DNA of 64,000 nt from Hygrocybe punicea (Eukaryota; Basidiomycota; Agaricomycetes; Agaricales; Hygrophoraceae). Position 1 is the stretch's first letter. Every line of letters starts with the position of its first letter. The notes under the pieces are model-generated. The model saw only the letters and a program-made list of their open reading frames with translations. It was not told where the DNA came from and ran no database searches. Positions 11,912 through 24,778 of this stretch are shown piece by piece. The position numbers and the translations under genes are program-made. The stretch is taken from positions 303,590-367,589 of the forward strand of contig OY744471.1 in the NCBI GenBank assembly GCA_963556145.1, in the 5' to 3' direction.

Positions 11912-14731
11912 ATGAAAGAAAGAGGTCAGCACACGACCCCCACAGCAATTTTCCCCGATTTTGTTGACCTACTGAACCACCATGAAGATCAAGAAGCCTC
12001 GTTTCTCTCTGACCCTCTCGCCATCCGCTGGAACGTACGCTGACGATCCACGATGGTCGGCATGTAGCTTTCTTTGCTCAAGCCCAGCCATTGCTGACTT
12101 GATACTTATAGAACGAGGACATTGACCCAGTCCCTGTCGCTGCGCGTGTCTGGGGTATAGGTAGTTTTGCGTCATACTGGATTTCCGATATGCTTGCTGT
12201 ACGTGTCCTTCGTACAAAGTCCTTCATAACAACATGTCGTTTCTTAGCCTCCTTTGTGGTCGACGATTTCGACAGCTATGTCTATCGGATTCACTGCTCG
12301 CGAAGTGATTCCCAGTAAGCTCGCCTCTGTATCCGGCCACTGCTATATCTTCTGATATCCCATGATTCTCAGTCACGTTCGCTGGATTCCTCATTTGCGG
12401 TGCGACTTGTTCATTCTCTACATTTCACATGATGACTTCATGGCGTTTGAGTCCAGGTTTCGTGGTCAGTCTCACGGGTCGCATCGCTGCGACATACCAC
12501 ATTCCATTCCCCGTTCTTGCCAGAGTCTCTTTGTGTGTCAAAATTTGTATCGGCCCAACTTCTCATCGCTGAGTTGACATCTTCACCAAACAGCGGCATG
12601 TTGGGATGCATTCCCATGATTTTCCTCAGGAGCACAGTGGCTCTCTTGTGGACGGCTATCTCGGTTGTTCAAGTTAACCGATCTCTCGTCGTAATTGCAT
12701 TACCGGGACTAATCGATCATATGCAGGCTGGAGGTTTCCTTGAGAACATGATTTCTGCTATCTGGCCCAAATTCCAAACCTGGAATCACCTCCCTGCGTC
12801 GGCCAACATCACATCGGCGGGTATTCTCAGCGTCGTGATTTATTGGTGTGTTCAGACATACGTTAGCATGCTTCCCATCAAGTAAGTGTTATCGATCTAC
12901 TTTCCGGGCAATCGGTAGTTACCTGGAATCGCAGGAAACTCCGATGTATGAAAACTTATTGGCATTTTCATTTCCGATCCCTGATCCTTTGTATTAGATT
13001 TCTTCATTTTTAAGGCATGCTTAGTGACCCCCGCCTGGTTGTACGTACATCCTTCGCTGTCCCTCTATGCAAGACATTGACACTCCGTTCTAGCGCACTC
13101 TTCCTTTGGGTAATTAAAAAATTTCCCTTCTAGATCCAAATTCATAGCTGATCCTCTCTCAAGGCCGTTATCGTTACCAAAGATGGAGGCCCTCTCGTCC
13201 AAGGCCCCACGCACATCGATCCAACATTTGGCCGTCCATGGTCGGCCCTCCGGGCTATCAACGTGGTCATAGGCCTCTTCTCCAGTCTCGCAGTCAACAT
13301 GCCCGATTTCGCACGTTTTAGCAAATCCACTAAAGCCAGCGCCTCGCAGACCCTGCTTCTACCAATTATCGGCACTCTCGGTGCACTAAGCCCCATCTTT
13401 GTTACCTCGGCTTATCAGCGAATTTGGGGAAGTTCGTATATATCCCCTGTTCATTTTTTGCCTGGCAAAAGATTCTGACCATAGTCGCTTTGCTAGATTA
13501 TCAGTGGTTCCTACCTGCTGTCATTGGCTCGTTCCATTCACGGCCCGCCAAGTTCTTCACAGGTTTTGCTATGTTAATAGCAACCCTCGGTAATCAGATC
13601 GGTGAGTTGCTCGACGAAATCCTGTTTCTCATATTCAAACTGAATATTTCCGTATGCAGCTGGTACATATTATTTTCACAGTGTGTTCCATAATAGTCAT
13701 TTCTGACCCATAACTGCAGCTGGGTCGTTCCCTTTCGGAAACGATATTTCTGGTGAGTTCAATGTCAGTTGCCTGTTCCCGGGGTGATGATTTGCGCTCC
13801 AGGTATCTTCCCACAGTACATCAACATCAGGCGGGCAGCTGTCTTGATGAGTATCTTTTGTCTGGCCTCGTGCCCGTAAGTGGACTTGTGTGCCTTGCGT
13901 CTTCTATGACTAACATATTCGCACTCATCGATAGATGGGACATTATCGCTGTTCGTACAGCACCTTTCACATTTTCAGCTTCTTCGGCCATCTCATATAC
14001 TTCGTTTGGTACAGAATGCTTCCGCCTTGCTCTCATTCCTCTCCGGTTACTCCTGGTATGTACCAAGGCAATTCCAAATGACAATGAGACCTCACTTTTC
14101 CTGGCTCTGCAGCTTTATGGGTCCTTTGGCTGGAGTCATATGCAGCGACTATTATCTCGTTCGCAAAGGCAAGCTCAATGTGAAGGAGATGTATAATCCC
14201 TTTGGGCTCTACCGATACAATGGTGGCTGGAACTGGCGTGCCTTTGTCGCTTTCTTGTAAGTTGTATATCGCAGGTGAAAACCTAATCTTGTTTGACGTC
14301 TCCCACTTCTCAGCATCCCTGTATCTGCCCTGCTTCCCGGTCTGGCGTACTCGATTGATCCAGTGAACGTTAAGGTCAACAAAGGGATACTTCGCTTGTA
14401 CTGTAAGTCGTACTTTATGTTGATTCTAATCGAGGTTTGCTCATGCTAAATTCTTAGCCTTTTCTTGGCTGTTCGGAATTCTCGTGTATGTAATTGCACT
14501 TGTTCCATGACCGAAATGAATTCAAGCCTTCCCCACAGCGCCGCTCTTGTTTATTACGTCATTTGCACGTATATCTCACCTCCTGTTTCTTCACTCAGTG
14601 CCGAGGCGGTCTATCCACCCATTACCATTGAAGAGGAACAAGAGAGACTGCGTTCACTTGGCCGTACAGCGTCTTCGGAAATCGTCGTGGATGTGGAAAC
14701 CCCCATCGATGAGAAGGAGACTTATGTTTGA
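11912..14731 (+). CDS. NCS1-family nucleobase/ureide permease
   Basis: This gene encodes a multi-pass plasma-membrane transporter of the NCS1 (nucleobase:cation symporter-1) family, LeuT-fold with about 12 helices. ATG 11912 was chosen because this frame leads through the first intron into the family hallmark RWNNEDIDPVPVAARVWGIG and ASYWISD. Later blocks are ITFAGFLIC, HIPFPVLARVS, LRSTVALLWTAIS, QAGGFLENMISAIWPKF, GLFSSLAVNMPDFARFSKST, FGNDISGIFPQYINIRRAAV, FMGPLAGVICSDYYLVRKGK and NPFGLYRYNGGWNWRAFVAF. The tail is acidic and cytoplasmic-like. At least ten short introns can be placed and no stop breaks the frame. Yeast relatives carry allantoin, uracil or uridine. Here the divergent partner is a ureide-type double hydrolase, so a ureide such as allantoin or biuret is a reasonable substrate guess, not shown by the sequence. 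Confidence 0.85.
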
Positions 14732-15053
14732 TTCTGTCGGAAACTCTCTGTGGTGACCAAATTCACTGGGGCGATATCAGATGGTATCGGTGCCCATGTT
14801 GTTCAATATACATGTAGCGTGTTGCAACGCCCTTCTTCATATTATCTTGGCCAAGTTGTTCGCCTTCTTGAACGGAGTACTTTTTTTCGTGCTAGAAACC
14901 ACTTTTACCTCTTGAAACTTTGAAATTCTCCACAGCAGAAGGAAGTCGCTCTGCCTTTGTACTTAACCGTCAAATTTCTCGGACTCTATTTCCACCAGAT
15001 TTCTCAGGCTGGTCGGATAGGAACCCTGTCAGTCTAGAATCTCCGCCACTTTG
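14732..15053. other. intergenic
   Basis: This is the 3' flank of the permease and the promoter of the CNNM gene. Nothing else is recognised. Confidence 0.5.
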
Positions 15054-17290
15054 ATGTGGAAGACATACTTTACAGATCATCGTCCTATCTCTCTGGTAAT
15101 CCTGATATGCTTTCGACTTACTCGTGCCTGGGCTTTTGACACTAGTACTGGTAGCAGTCAATTGGAACTCGGAGTTCCTGTGACTCACAAAGAACCCCAT
15201 CCTCCTGGAACGCCAGAGTTCTGGTTTAAAGTCGTCGCGAGTTGTTGCCTCGTACTAGCTGGGGGTGTCTTTTCTGGGCAAGTATTCTTCGTCCGCGCCA
15301 GAAATGTAGGCTCACCTAACCTGGTAGGCTAACGCTGGGGCTTATGGGTCTTGATGAACTGCATCTTCGTGTGTTATCAACCTCTTCAGAGGACCTGACA
15401 GAAAGGAATAATGCGCAAAGAGGTATTTCGTTCAGACGAGTTGAATTGCTGGCTTCTGACCATTAGTAGTTTTGGAGCTGATGTTAAGGGGGCGCCACTG
15501 GGTTCTCGTCGTCCGTCATTCTTTCTCTCAACTTGGAAGATACTGATGTTCTCTAAATTATCCAGGTGCTCCTGCTTGGGAACGTGGTCTGTTCAGAGTT
15601 TCACCGGATCCCATCCCATGTACTGAAGCAGATCCGTTAATAATAAGATCATCAATGAAAGTCTTCCTATTTTTCTAGATAGTGTCGTGCGTTTTCTCCG
15701 TGTTTTAATTTATTTCATTTCATTGAAGCGATCCATTTTCGATTCAATTAGATCGGCGGAGGAATTATTGCTGTGGTTATCAGTACGGTGGCTATTGGTT
15801 AGTTGTCGTTCAACTTCATCTTTCCGTTCTTACTCGCACATCCCTAGTTATATTCGGGTACGTACAGCGATAGCAGCACACAATCGTTGACTCACTTTGT
15901 TTCTCTGCTGTCTTCAGCGAGTAAGAGTCATTCCACTCCGATGCCGCTTTTTTGTTGACTACCACTTAGAATTATTCCACAGGCTGTGAGTGTCAGGTAT
16001 GGCCTTTCCATTGGCGCAAAATGTGTCCCTCTGGTGTCCGGTCTCATGTTGTTTTTCGGCATGTATCACTTTTCTTTCATCAATTATAAATATCTCACTA
16101 TAACGAGAAGCCCCCATCGCATGGCCCATTGCCAAACTGCTCGACAACGTCCTTGGGGTCCATGAAACACACACATACAAAAAGGCAGAACTCAAATCCT
16201 TCCTGCAATTCCATCGCCAAGGTGAGGAACCACTCCGCGACCACGAAATACGCCTCCTCAACGGCGTGTTGGAGTTGAACACCAAGAATGTGGAAGATAT
16301 CATGACTCCCATGCCCGTCAGTCTCATTCATGTGAGACCCCATCGCAACGGCTAATGCATATCATTTGGTGGATTCAGGACGTCCTCACCCTCAGCGCTG
16401 ATATGATCCTGGATCACAAAGTCGTCGATTATATGTCAGTCCCATTTCTGTATTCTTTGCAGCGTTTCTGGCCGCCCACTATTAGTCAATGGTAGCCTGC
16501 TTAGCGGCTACTCTCGCTTCCCCGTTCACGAGCCTGGTCAACCACTTGCCTTCGTTGGGCTCTTACTCATAAAAAAAGTAATCCATCACTTTGAGTTTCA
16601 TTCTCTATATTTTTTACCCAACTGCCGAAGCTTCTGCAGTATGATCCTTCGAAAGCTCTCCCAGTGTCCACCTTTCCTCTCTTGATCCTGCCAGAAGCCC
16701 TCCCTTCCATCAATTGTTTTCAAGCGCTGGATTACTTGTGCGTTTCATATTCGCCGTCCTTATGACTACAAAACATTTCATTTCTGCCTAGCCAAACTGG
16801 TCGCGCCCGTTTGTTGCTAATTGGCCGGACTCCAGGCCATGCCGGCGGTGCGATTGGTGTAATAACCCTTGAAGGTCAGGCTTGCTTGATGTTTCCCGTA
16901 TCTGAAGATGGACTCGAATAAATACACGGTGACCCAGACATCATCGAGGTACGCACAAGATCATTCAGCCGACGATATGCTCCGACTACAGAATGATAGG
17001 AAATCATCTCCGATGAGATTGTCGATGAGACAGACCGTTACGAAGACAACCAAAGCAAGAAGCGGGCGAAAAGGCTGACAACGTCAGCTGTTATGCGAGG
17101 GTACGTCCATCATCAAACACTGGAAAACATCTAATGGTTTGCACAAAATTATAGAATTGTAGAGCGTGAAAGGCGCCTTACTTCCGCATCAGCAGAACAC
17201 ATGCCGCTGGTAGGCGGTCCCCAGGCTGATCTGTATGGCGCGGATGTCAATAGTACATATGGCACTCTCTCGCTTCCACTGCCAGGATGA
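15054..17290 (+). CDS. CNNM/Mam3-type metal transporter (DUF21 plus CBS pair)
   Basis: The protein starts with a possible signal or short luminal segment. The DUF21 transmembrane domain follows: FWFKVVASCCLVLAGGVFSG, LTLGLMGLDELHLRVL, RGRHWVL, a block reading INESLPIF, and GAKCVPLVSGLMLFF. A cytosolic CBS-pair region comes next, with PIAWPIAKLLDNVLG, YKKAELKSFLQFH, LLNGVLELNTKNVEDIMTPM, GYSRFPVHEPGQP, GRARLLLIGRTPGHAGGAIG and DIIEEIISDEIVDETDRYED. These are diagnostic of CNNM/ACDP proteins, represented in yeast by vacuolar Mam3, linked to magnesium and manganese homeostasis. The first intron (15278-15327) must use a GC donor (GCAAGT) to keep the frame. The start at 15054 is the first ATG of the open frame and the least certain point. 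Confidence 0.85.
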
Positions 17291-17477
17291 TAACTAAACC
17301 CGAATGTTGATTGACTGCCAGGACTACGCCAGCACGTAGTCCAAGGATTTTGAGAGTAGTTATTACAAGGGATGTCTTTGTTGATATCAGATGTCGATCA
17401 TTTGTGCCAGTGGGTGTACTTATCACTAACACCCAGGCCCCCTCGTGTTTGCCACATTCCATCTTGCAGTGGTTCGT

Positions 17478-18005
17478 ATGTCTACCCTTCTCAACTTCGA
17501 TAGTGACCCTACTATATCTATTGTCGAAAACTTCCGGCGCCTCGCACTCCAAGAAGGCTGGTCAAAGAAATCTAAATCATACAAAGAAGGACGAAGTGCA
17601 TTTTACGCGGAAGCAGTTGAAACAGGATTTATATCGCAATTCGGGGTGAATGCGAACAGTTTACAGTCCTGGCAGAGTCTTTGTAGAACCATCGGCATTG
17701 AAAATGTGGATGCTCTGACCAGTATCAACAGTTGTCAGCAGGTGAGATTTGGCGTACTTGTGTAATGTCAATGATAAAGTTCACCAGCCGACACAAATTA
17801 GTCGTTGAAGGGAATCTACGTCAACCTTGTTGACCTTGTCGATGCCAGTACGGCAGGAAAAAAGGTGCCGAAAACATTTTCGTCGTCGAAGGATCTAGCC
17901 AAGTATATTCGGAAGACCAAGAAGATCTTCCCCAAAGCAAGAGCCAAAAGAAGCCCGTTGCTTAGCCGATTTTTAATTGTGGTTCATGCTGGGAAGCGGC
18001 AGTAA
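17478..18005 (+). CDS. small conserved fungal protein of unknown function
   Basis: Two exons encode about 155 residues. The first reads MSTLLNFDSDPTISIVENF, then a Lys/Arg-rich helix and SLCRTIGIENVDALTSINSC. The second (after an intron ending near 17802) reads LKGIYVNLVDLVDASTAGKK, then SSKDLAKYIRKTKKIFPK, with a basic end. No catalytic motif, membrane segment or signal peptide is visible. I associate the 'N-L-V-D-L-V-D ... L-A-x-Y' pattern with a family of small uncharacterised fungal proteins, but no function is known to me. It starts about 190 bp after the CNNM stop on the same strand. Confidence 0.65.
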
Positions 18006-18947
18006 GCACCGCTTATATACCAACATTTCGCATATGAATTTTTTCACTGTCTTGTTCACTTGTAACTACATGTTCGTTTTGATACTACTACTACTTAGTA
18101 GTATATATTCTTGTCACCGCTTAATGTACGCTAAACGAAATGATCCAGTGTTTGCTTATCACCAGACTCAGGAACTTCTTGCTCAGAGCTTACCCGCTAA
18201 ATAAATATCTGGTTAGATAGCTTATACAATCACGTTAGGAAGCTACATCACAAATTTGAGTCCAGAAGTTCAAAAGAGCACTCTCCGTAAGGAATGAGGT
18301 TCATGTCCATGTCCGTGCCAACCGAAAAGCGGCCATACAACAAAGACAATGACGCCATAGAGACTGTGGAATAGAACGTATTGCAGTAATGAGGGAGGAT
18401 GAGATCAAGACGATGAGATGACAGTGCTCCTATTACTTGTCCCCACGTAACATTGCAAGCTCCTCGCTTGCAGTGGTCTCGTCCATAGCGAATGGGCTGG
18501 AAAAGAATAGGGTTTAGGGATCCATAAAGCCTAAGAACGCGCCAAAGGCGGATGGTAGTGAAACAGGATATTCCTTCTAAACGTCAAAGCTTCCACTTCG
18601 TCGGTTGAGGGTAGCGTTCGCTACTTCATGGCTGTCAACAGAATGAGGAGGGTACGATGGACGATGGAAACAATAATACGAGTACCCCCGGCGACGCCAA
18701 CTGTGGGCACCAACTTGTGGCGTGTCCTGGTTCGGTATGGCTACCGAATTTTTGCTGACAAAAACTAGGAGGAACCATGACCTCGTCGACGAGAAAACGT
18801 AGGCGAGTGGGCGTATGATTGAGAGCGAGATGCTATTCGTGCCTCGGACCATACTACAGCCCCTCGCGGTATTCTCTCAGCCCGTGGATCCAATGAAGTC
18901 CCTGTCCCTGCTTACCAGAACTTAAAAACTTGATGTCATGAAACTCA
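18006..18947. other. intergenic, no gene recognised
   Basis: It lies between convergent genes. A 91-codon minus-strand frame at 18577-18852 has no recognisable motif and looks random. Nothing else is supported. Confidence 0.5.
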
Positions 18948-20252
18948 CTAACAGAGACCAGCCACGCCTTCCGCCCGATACCACCCTCGCAAACTTTCCT
19001 CTTGCACCAACCAAATATGCTGGCAAAGTTGTTGGAGCCGAAATCCGAACGTCGCCTCGAGTTCCGCTGTGTTCACGATAAAGTCAAGATCCTCGGGGTT
19101 CAACCTCCGGCATGGCCCGTTGCCTCCGCCGTACCTCAATGCCATCCAGAGCACCTTCAACCGATATAAGAAACCAGACAAATGATGTCCATGTCGCCCC
19201 AATCCCACGCCCTTTGCGACGACATAGAAAGTAGAACGCGTGGCATGTATGAAGACGGGCTTCCAGGACGCCAAGCTCAACGAAAGAACATCGAGCATGT
19301 ACAGCAACTTGGCGGTGATTACACATTCAGGTTTTGAAAGTTTCATAACAATGGTGCCTGATATGGAGATTGCTTGCAGGGAAATGATAAGCTGAGATAT
19401 TAGCAAGCAATCTCCGTTACGAGCTGTCGGTGATGTAGAAGTACGCAGTGGGTGACCATCCAGAAGAACCAAATCGAATGTCTGATAATTCGGATGAAAT
19501 GGGTAAGGTTGCAGCTCTAAGTCATCGATAGTGATCGGACCAAGTTGGTAGCAAGTGACATCAGCCAGCATCAGTTTCAGACGGGGTTGAAGGTGCTCCT
19601 CGAGAAGGAAAGCATGTCCACCACTTTCAACGCCAAGCGAGATCCCAACGCCTGTCGAGTTTGGGTTCTTGCTCAAAATGTAAGAGGAAAACCCCCCTGG
19701 GCAACACCTGCAAGTCCACAAATGGAAATTTTCTAGTTCCGTTGATCAAGACCTATACTACGTTGGCGTACTCACCCAACATCAAGGAAACGAAACGGAC
19801 ACGACTCTGGTATACATCGCAGTGCCTGGTCCACTTCTTCCAATACATTCTTCATACTGCGAAACCAGGTCCGCTGAAGTTCAGGTCCTGGAGCATCCGA
19901 CAGTTTACGTTGGTGTTGGAAGTAGGCGTTGAGGGATGGAGCTCGTTGACCCTGTAGAGAGAAAGGTTGTGTTACTCACTCGATGTTCGAATACTGTCAG
20001 AATGAACAAAACCTTCTTGGGCCGCAATTTATTGAGATTTCTCAAAGCTTCATTGTCGGCTGAAATAGTTTGGTCCATAGTAAGGGAGGGGGCGGGAGAG
20101 TGGTTGTTCTCGAAAGGCGCAGACATGGAGATTTGAGTTTCACAGTCATTCGGCACGAGGCCGACACGAGGCTCCAGGCGTCTAATAAGCCATGCAGATT
20201 CGCCCTTTCCAGCGAATTGCTTAGAATACAGGTCAGGCCCATTGAATGTCAT
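18948..20252 (-). CDS. FtsJ-like (RrmJ-type) methyltransferase domain protein
   Basis: ATG 20252 opens a variable N-terminal region of about 90 codons. The next exon reads PSLNAYFQHQRKLSDAPGPE, then WFRSMKNVLEEVDQALRCIP and RFLDVG, and the following one CCPGGFSSYILSKNP. That junction rebuilds the SAM-binding motif I (D-x-G-x-x-P-G-G-F). It continues with GVGISLGVESGGHAFLLEE, DLVLLDGHPLR (motif IV region), SGTIVMKLSKPE and SLASWKPVFIHATRSTFYVV, characteristic of the FtsJ/RrmJ fold, usually 2'-O-methylation of RNA. This subgroup with the long C-terminal part (LNPEDLDFIV, LCQHIWLVQEESLRGW) is common in mushrooms, and its RNA target is unknown. One intron in this model, near 19955, would be only about 28 nt, so that boundary is doubtful. 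Confidence 0.7.
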
Positions 20253-21823
20253 TACGACATCAGTTCGCTGGTCTGGGAGGGTATAACCTCATGGGGAACG
20301 AGCGAATCTGATGGAGAATACTGACACATACCTCCACGCGGTGGCAGCAGTGAGGGTTGCGGGAAATGCACAAATTCTCCTCAGCTGAAGTTGGTTGGTG
20401 TTCACAACATCTAACACAGCTTCGATAAGGTCACGCGGAATCAAATCTGCAAGGATCTGCGTCCACGATGGCAAGTCCCTGGTTGTGCAATCATAAGGTG
20501 CAAGCACGAATGGATTCCTTCCCAGCGCCACCCTTTCTTAGAGGTAAGACACCCACATTCATGGAGTCGATTCAACTCCTCCAGAGTATGAAAGGTGGAG
20601 TTGCCCAGGGGGTTGACGGTTATTGTTGTGCGCATTATCCTACTTGAGGTACGGATATTGACTATTTTGCTGACGCATTGACCAGAAAAGGAACGCACAT
20701 TGGACCTTTGCATCCACTCGGCTAGCCTCCTGCGCAAGCAATTCTTCCTCCTCCCGCTCCCGGGATGATGTGTGCCGCTTCACAAGCATCCATAGACTCC
20801 CCGGTGAAGACGCAGAATGAACTGTCGCGCTCCATGACGTCGTAACGAAACGACTACGACGTGGGGTTTGTGCCGAGATGATAGTCCTCTATATCAAGAC
20901 AGTTACTGGCTGGGAGCGTGACAAGATTGACAAGATTGACAAGATATCTCACCTTGAGCCTGAGGAGTATAGTCGGCAGCGGGGCCATCTGGTGTCTCGG
21001 AAAGATCACCACGGGCTCTGCAAAAGGCAAATGTAAGCCATTTGAGAGGGCGAATGGAGCCTCGAAATGTCAGTGGATGGGACGGAATGGGCAAGAACAT
21101 GAGACGTGGGGCAGCCTCAGTCAGACGAAGTGCTCGACCAGTGGTGCAATAATGGGAATTTTACTGTGTTGTACTTGAAATTGCGCCACACAGTTGTAGT
21201 AAAATACATCAAGAACTCTCCGGGGCCAGAAAAGACGTACTGCAAAATACTTGTTTTGTCACGCTTTGGCCCACGGCTTGTGATGTCACGTCTATTCTTA
21301 GTAACATTCTAACCACTACAGAATATCGGTAAAATGTGCGGAATTCAGGCTTCGTCAAGACAAAAGGTTCAGTCTGGAAAATTCTTGTCTGGTTGGAGGT
21401 AGAAAGGTACGGGATCCGGGTTACGTCAAGAGCGGATTCTCTGCATATTTTTGTAAGTCTTCGGAATTCCGCCAAGGACGTGCAGACTCGGAGGTCATAT
21501 TTTTCAGTGTATACAGCCGGATGCCCTGCCAGTCATATCCGTAACAGGCACCATGCATTTGTGTCGCTCCACTGAGCCAAACCGTGACAGCTCTCCATAG
21601 AACCCATAAACCGTCCTTCCAGCTGGCTGGCCAACTGTTCACAAAGCGTGGGTTTGCTTTGACTGACATGGTCACCAGTCTACCGATGCTAGGTGCATGA
21701 GGGGTCATTGTCCGACGCTGGCAGTTGTAATTCGTTCCGCGGCCCACCTTTGACCCGTCTTCACGGGGCGGACTCCCGCAGCCAATCCTTATAGGCGCTA
21801 GCTTCGAATTCCTTAACTTCCTC
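20253..21823. other. intergenic with an unassigned minus-strand open frame
   Basis: On the minus strand, 20531-20289 reads LPSWTQILADLIPRDLIEAV, then LQLRRICAFPATLTAATAWR followed by a good donor (GTATGTG). It may be an upstream exon of the methyltransferase gene or a fragment of another gene (the start resembles an F-box-like helix only loosely). An overlapping minus frame extends up to 20737. From 20740 to 21823 nothing is recognised except the MFS promoter. Confidence 0.3.
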
Positions 21824-23649
21824 ATGTCTTTACCCTACCAAGGACAAGTCTACCCCGAGAAACCCACTGTCCTCCCTTCTTGGCAGAAGGACCTGACGAT
21901 TCCGTCAGAATCAACTACATCCGTTGATGCTAAGGTCGTGCATCGAGTCGACGGAGGACTGGAGGCATGGGGGGTAGTGGTCGGTGCATTTTGTGCCCTG
22001 TTTGTTCAGTGCGGTCTGGGTAAGTCAGACCGAACTTGTTGCCAAGTTGACTGTCGATTGCTTACAAATATCAGCCAACAGCTATGGTACCTTCCAACAA
22101 TATGTAACTATTTCACTTCATAACGCAGCTGTTCTGACATCCACCATTACCCGCAGTATTCAACGCACCAACTTGTCGATGCTACAAGAGAAGCTATTAG
22201 TTGGATCGGGTCCATCCAACTATTCCTTATCGCAAGTTGCCTCTTTTTGCCTGCTTGAATACGCTAATGCCATTCCTCTGCGATATAGTTCGTTCTTGGA
22301 ACCATTTGTGGGAGAACCTTCGACGCTTACGGGCCTCGCTGGCTCCTCATCTCGGGATCTTCTCTCTTGGTTGTCAGCTTGTTCTTCGTGTCGGCCTCCC
22401 AACAATATCATCACTTGGTACGTAGTTGATTTCCAATTGCCGCCTCCGACCAATCACACCTGTGTAGATGATTTTCCACGGTATTACTTTTGGAATCGGT
22501 AGTGCTCTGATCTACAATCCTTGCGTCGCAGTGGTTGGTCAGTGGTTTATTAAGCGTAGAGCAGCGGCGGCGGGGATTGTCGTTGCAGGAGCTGCCCTCG
22601 GTGGTGTGTCACCTTCTATTATATCCGTCCTCAAGTCTTTAAGCACCACTCTCCTCAGGCGTCATATTCCCCATCATGTTCTCTCGTCTTTTCGATCGCC
22701 TAGGCTTTGGCTGGACAGTCCGCACGGTCGCATTCCTTTCCATTGCCCTCCTAGCCGTCTCCATCGCTACGGTCAAGACTCGCCTCCCTCCACGCCAACC
22801 ACCCCCATGGTCTGCACCCATGGTCGCACTCAAGAATGACAAAGCGTACGCGTGGCTTGTCACTGCAAGTTTCTTTGGCTTCTGGGGGTGAGTTGCCTCC
22901 ACACGTAACTCCACGCGTTAAATTCATTGCTGGATGATTGCATACCCAGCTTCTGGATCCCATTCTTCTTTATCGGTGATTTCGCGATGTACCGAGGCAT
23001 GTCGGCTCACTTAGCCTTCTACATGCTACCAATCATGAATGCCGGCAGCATCATAGGTCGGATGGTGGGCTTCATCGCAGACAGGTGGGGAAGGTTTGTA
23101 CTCCCATCCTTTCCCCATGTGTGTCATAGTCTAACAGCATTAAAAACAGGTTCAACGCCCTGACTATGATTGGTATCTTCACCGGGATAGTTGTGTTGGT
23201 CGTGTGGTCGACCGCCTCAGGCTATGTGGCCGTCTTCTTCTTTACCATCCTATATGGTGCCGGATCTGGTTGGTTGCCTTTTCTTTTTGCTTTTGTTCAA
23301 TTATAATACAATCAACAATGAAGGCGCATTCCTTTCACTCTTCCCGCCATGCTCAGCTCAGATAGCTCCCCCGGAGCTAATCGGCTCACGTTTGGGTTTC
23401 CTCTGGTTCGTTATGTCCTTCAGCACGCTCACAGGGCCGCCAATCGCTGGTGGTGGGTCTCGACATGCACCAGTTGTAATTCCGTGTATACATGCTGACT
23501 TTTTTCTTGCAGCGCTCCTCCGGAGGGGGACAGTGGGGAACGAATACATGGCTACAGCCTTGTTCACTGGTGCTACGATTATGGTCGGTGGGATTTGCGT
23601 GATGTTTGCTCGGTTGTCAATATCGCGTGAGATACTCAAGGCAGTTTGA
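21824..23649 (+). CDS. MFS transporter, monocarboxylate-transporter-like (MCH/MCT)
   Basis: Following a short cytosolic N-terminus, the first helix reads VDGGLEAWGVVVGAFCALFV, the 'D-G-G-x-x-A-W' opening of the MCT/MCH group. Further blocks are NSYGTFQQY, ISWIGSIQLFLI, FVLGTICGRTFDAYGPRWLL, FHGITFGIGSALIYNPCVAV, GQWFIKRRAAAAGIVVAGAA, a long loop with LPPRQPPPWSAP, LAFYMLPIMNAGSIIGRMVG, SGYVAVFFFTILYGAGSG and SRLGFLWFVMSFSTLTGPPI. Twelve helices can be counted roughly. Intron 22232-22288 needs a GC donor (GCAAGT) to keep the frame, because an in-frame TGA follows otherwise. Members carry monocarboxylates or riboflavin-like solutes; the substrate here is not predictable. Confidence 0.8.
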
Positions 23650-24778
23650 AGTCAGGTTTTGATACTGCTACTCTTTTATCTGTCTGAAATGTTGGAATAG
23701 AATGATTTGACGCTTCATGTCCTTGTTGTTTAACCACCATTTTACATCTGTTATCACATGTTTCCCATTTGTAGTTATATGCTTCCGTCATTTGATTCTT
23801 CTCCGTCATTTCCCCTTTGTGACTGAGGCCTGAGGTGAGGTTCCTTCTATTTCTATTTTGTCACTTTACTTATAAGTATACAGGTACATCCAACGATGTA
23901 TTCAATTCCTTGGAGAAGTTGCTGGTGAGCTCAACATATCCCTTGAAATGATACTTACAGTGATACCAGGTTTCTTTCAACATGGGGGGCGTTTCAATTG
24001 CAACATTCATCGGCTGGATCAATGAAATTTGGCATATTCACGATGAATGGGTTCTCTACCCGTGCCAATTCCTTGACAATCGTGCCATCGGTGGCTTAGC
24101 GCTTAGCGCTTAGCACTTGATTCCAACAGTGATGAACTACAACCAGGACGCTACGTCATACGCACTCCACCACCCAGTGAAATCTCTGTGTTTTTGTTTT
24201 GTACTAGGCACTGATCTCAGTATTCTGTTTAGCTCACCACAGACGTCCCTCACACGCGGGCATACTCCGTCAACAAGACCAATACTCCGCATCTCTGTTC
24301 CTAAGTTTCACTCATGCATCCAAAACAGTGATAATGCTGCAGATTAGACCCCAAATTTTGTCCGACTCCGTGACAGACGCTGCTGTATCACAGGTCAATC
24401 AGTGGCAGATGAAGACTATACGGGATGTGAAGCTGCCCTTATTTTCCCTCTCAGTGAAACAGATATTCCGTTTATATCATGAGGAAGTGCATATTATTAA
24501 TAACAAAAGTCGAATGAGCAGAACTACAAGCAGTTGATCGCGGACGATCAGTTAGAAGTATTCGAGATGTCATAACTCTGTTCAGCAAGGATTTCTGTGC
24601 TTCTCGGCCGAATATTGTATGTTTGACGACTACGCCGCTGAATAACGGTAATAAAATATTGCGTTCACCAACAATATATTCTTAAGAGGTCTAGATGTCT
24701 GATAACTGTCATACACCGTAGGTAACCGAAGTGTATATAAACGAGAACCAACGGTAACCCGCTACCTTCCTCGATTGG
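23650..24778. other. intergenic, convergent 3' ends, no gene recognised
   Basis: This is AT-rich spacer. A three-fold GCTTAGC-type direct repeat lies around 24096-24117. Small frames at 24117-24347 and 24328-24537 show no motif. No tRNA-like structure was noticed. Confidence 0.45.
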
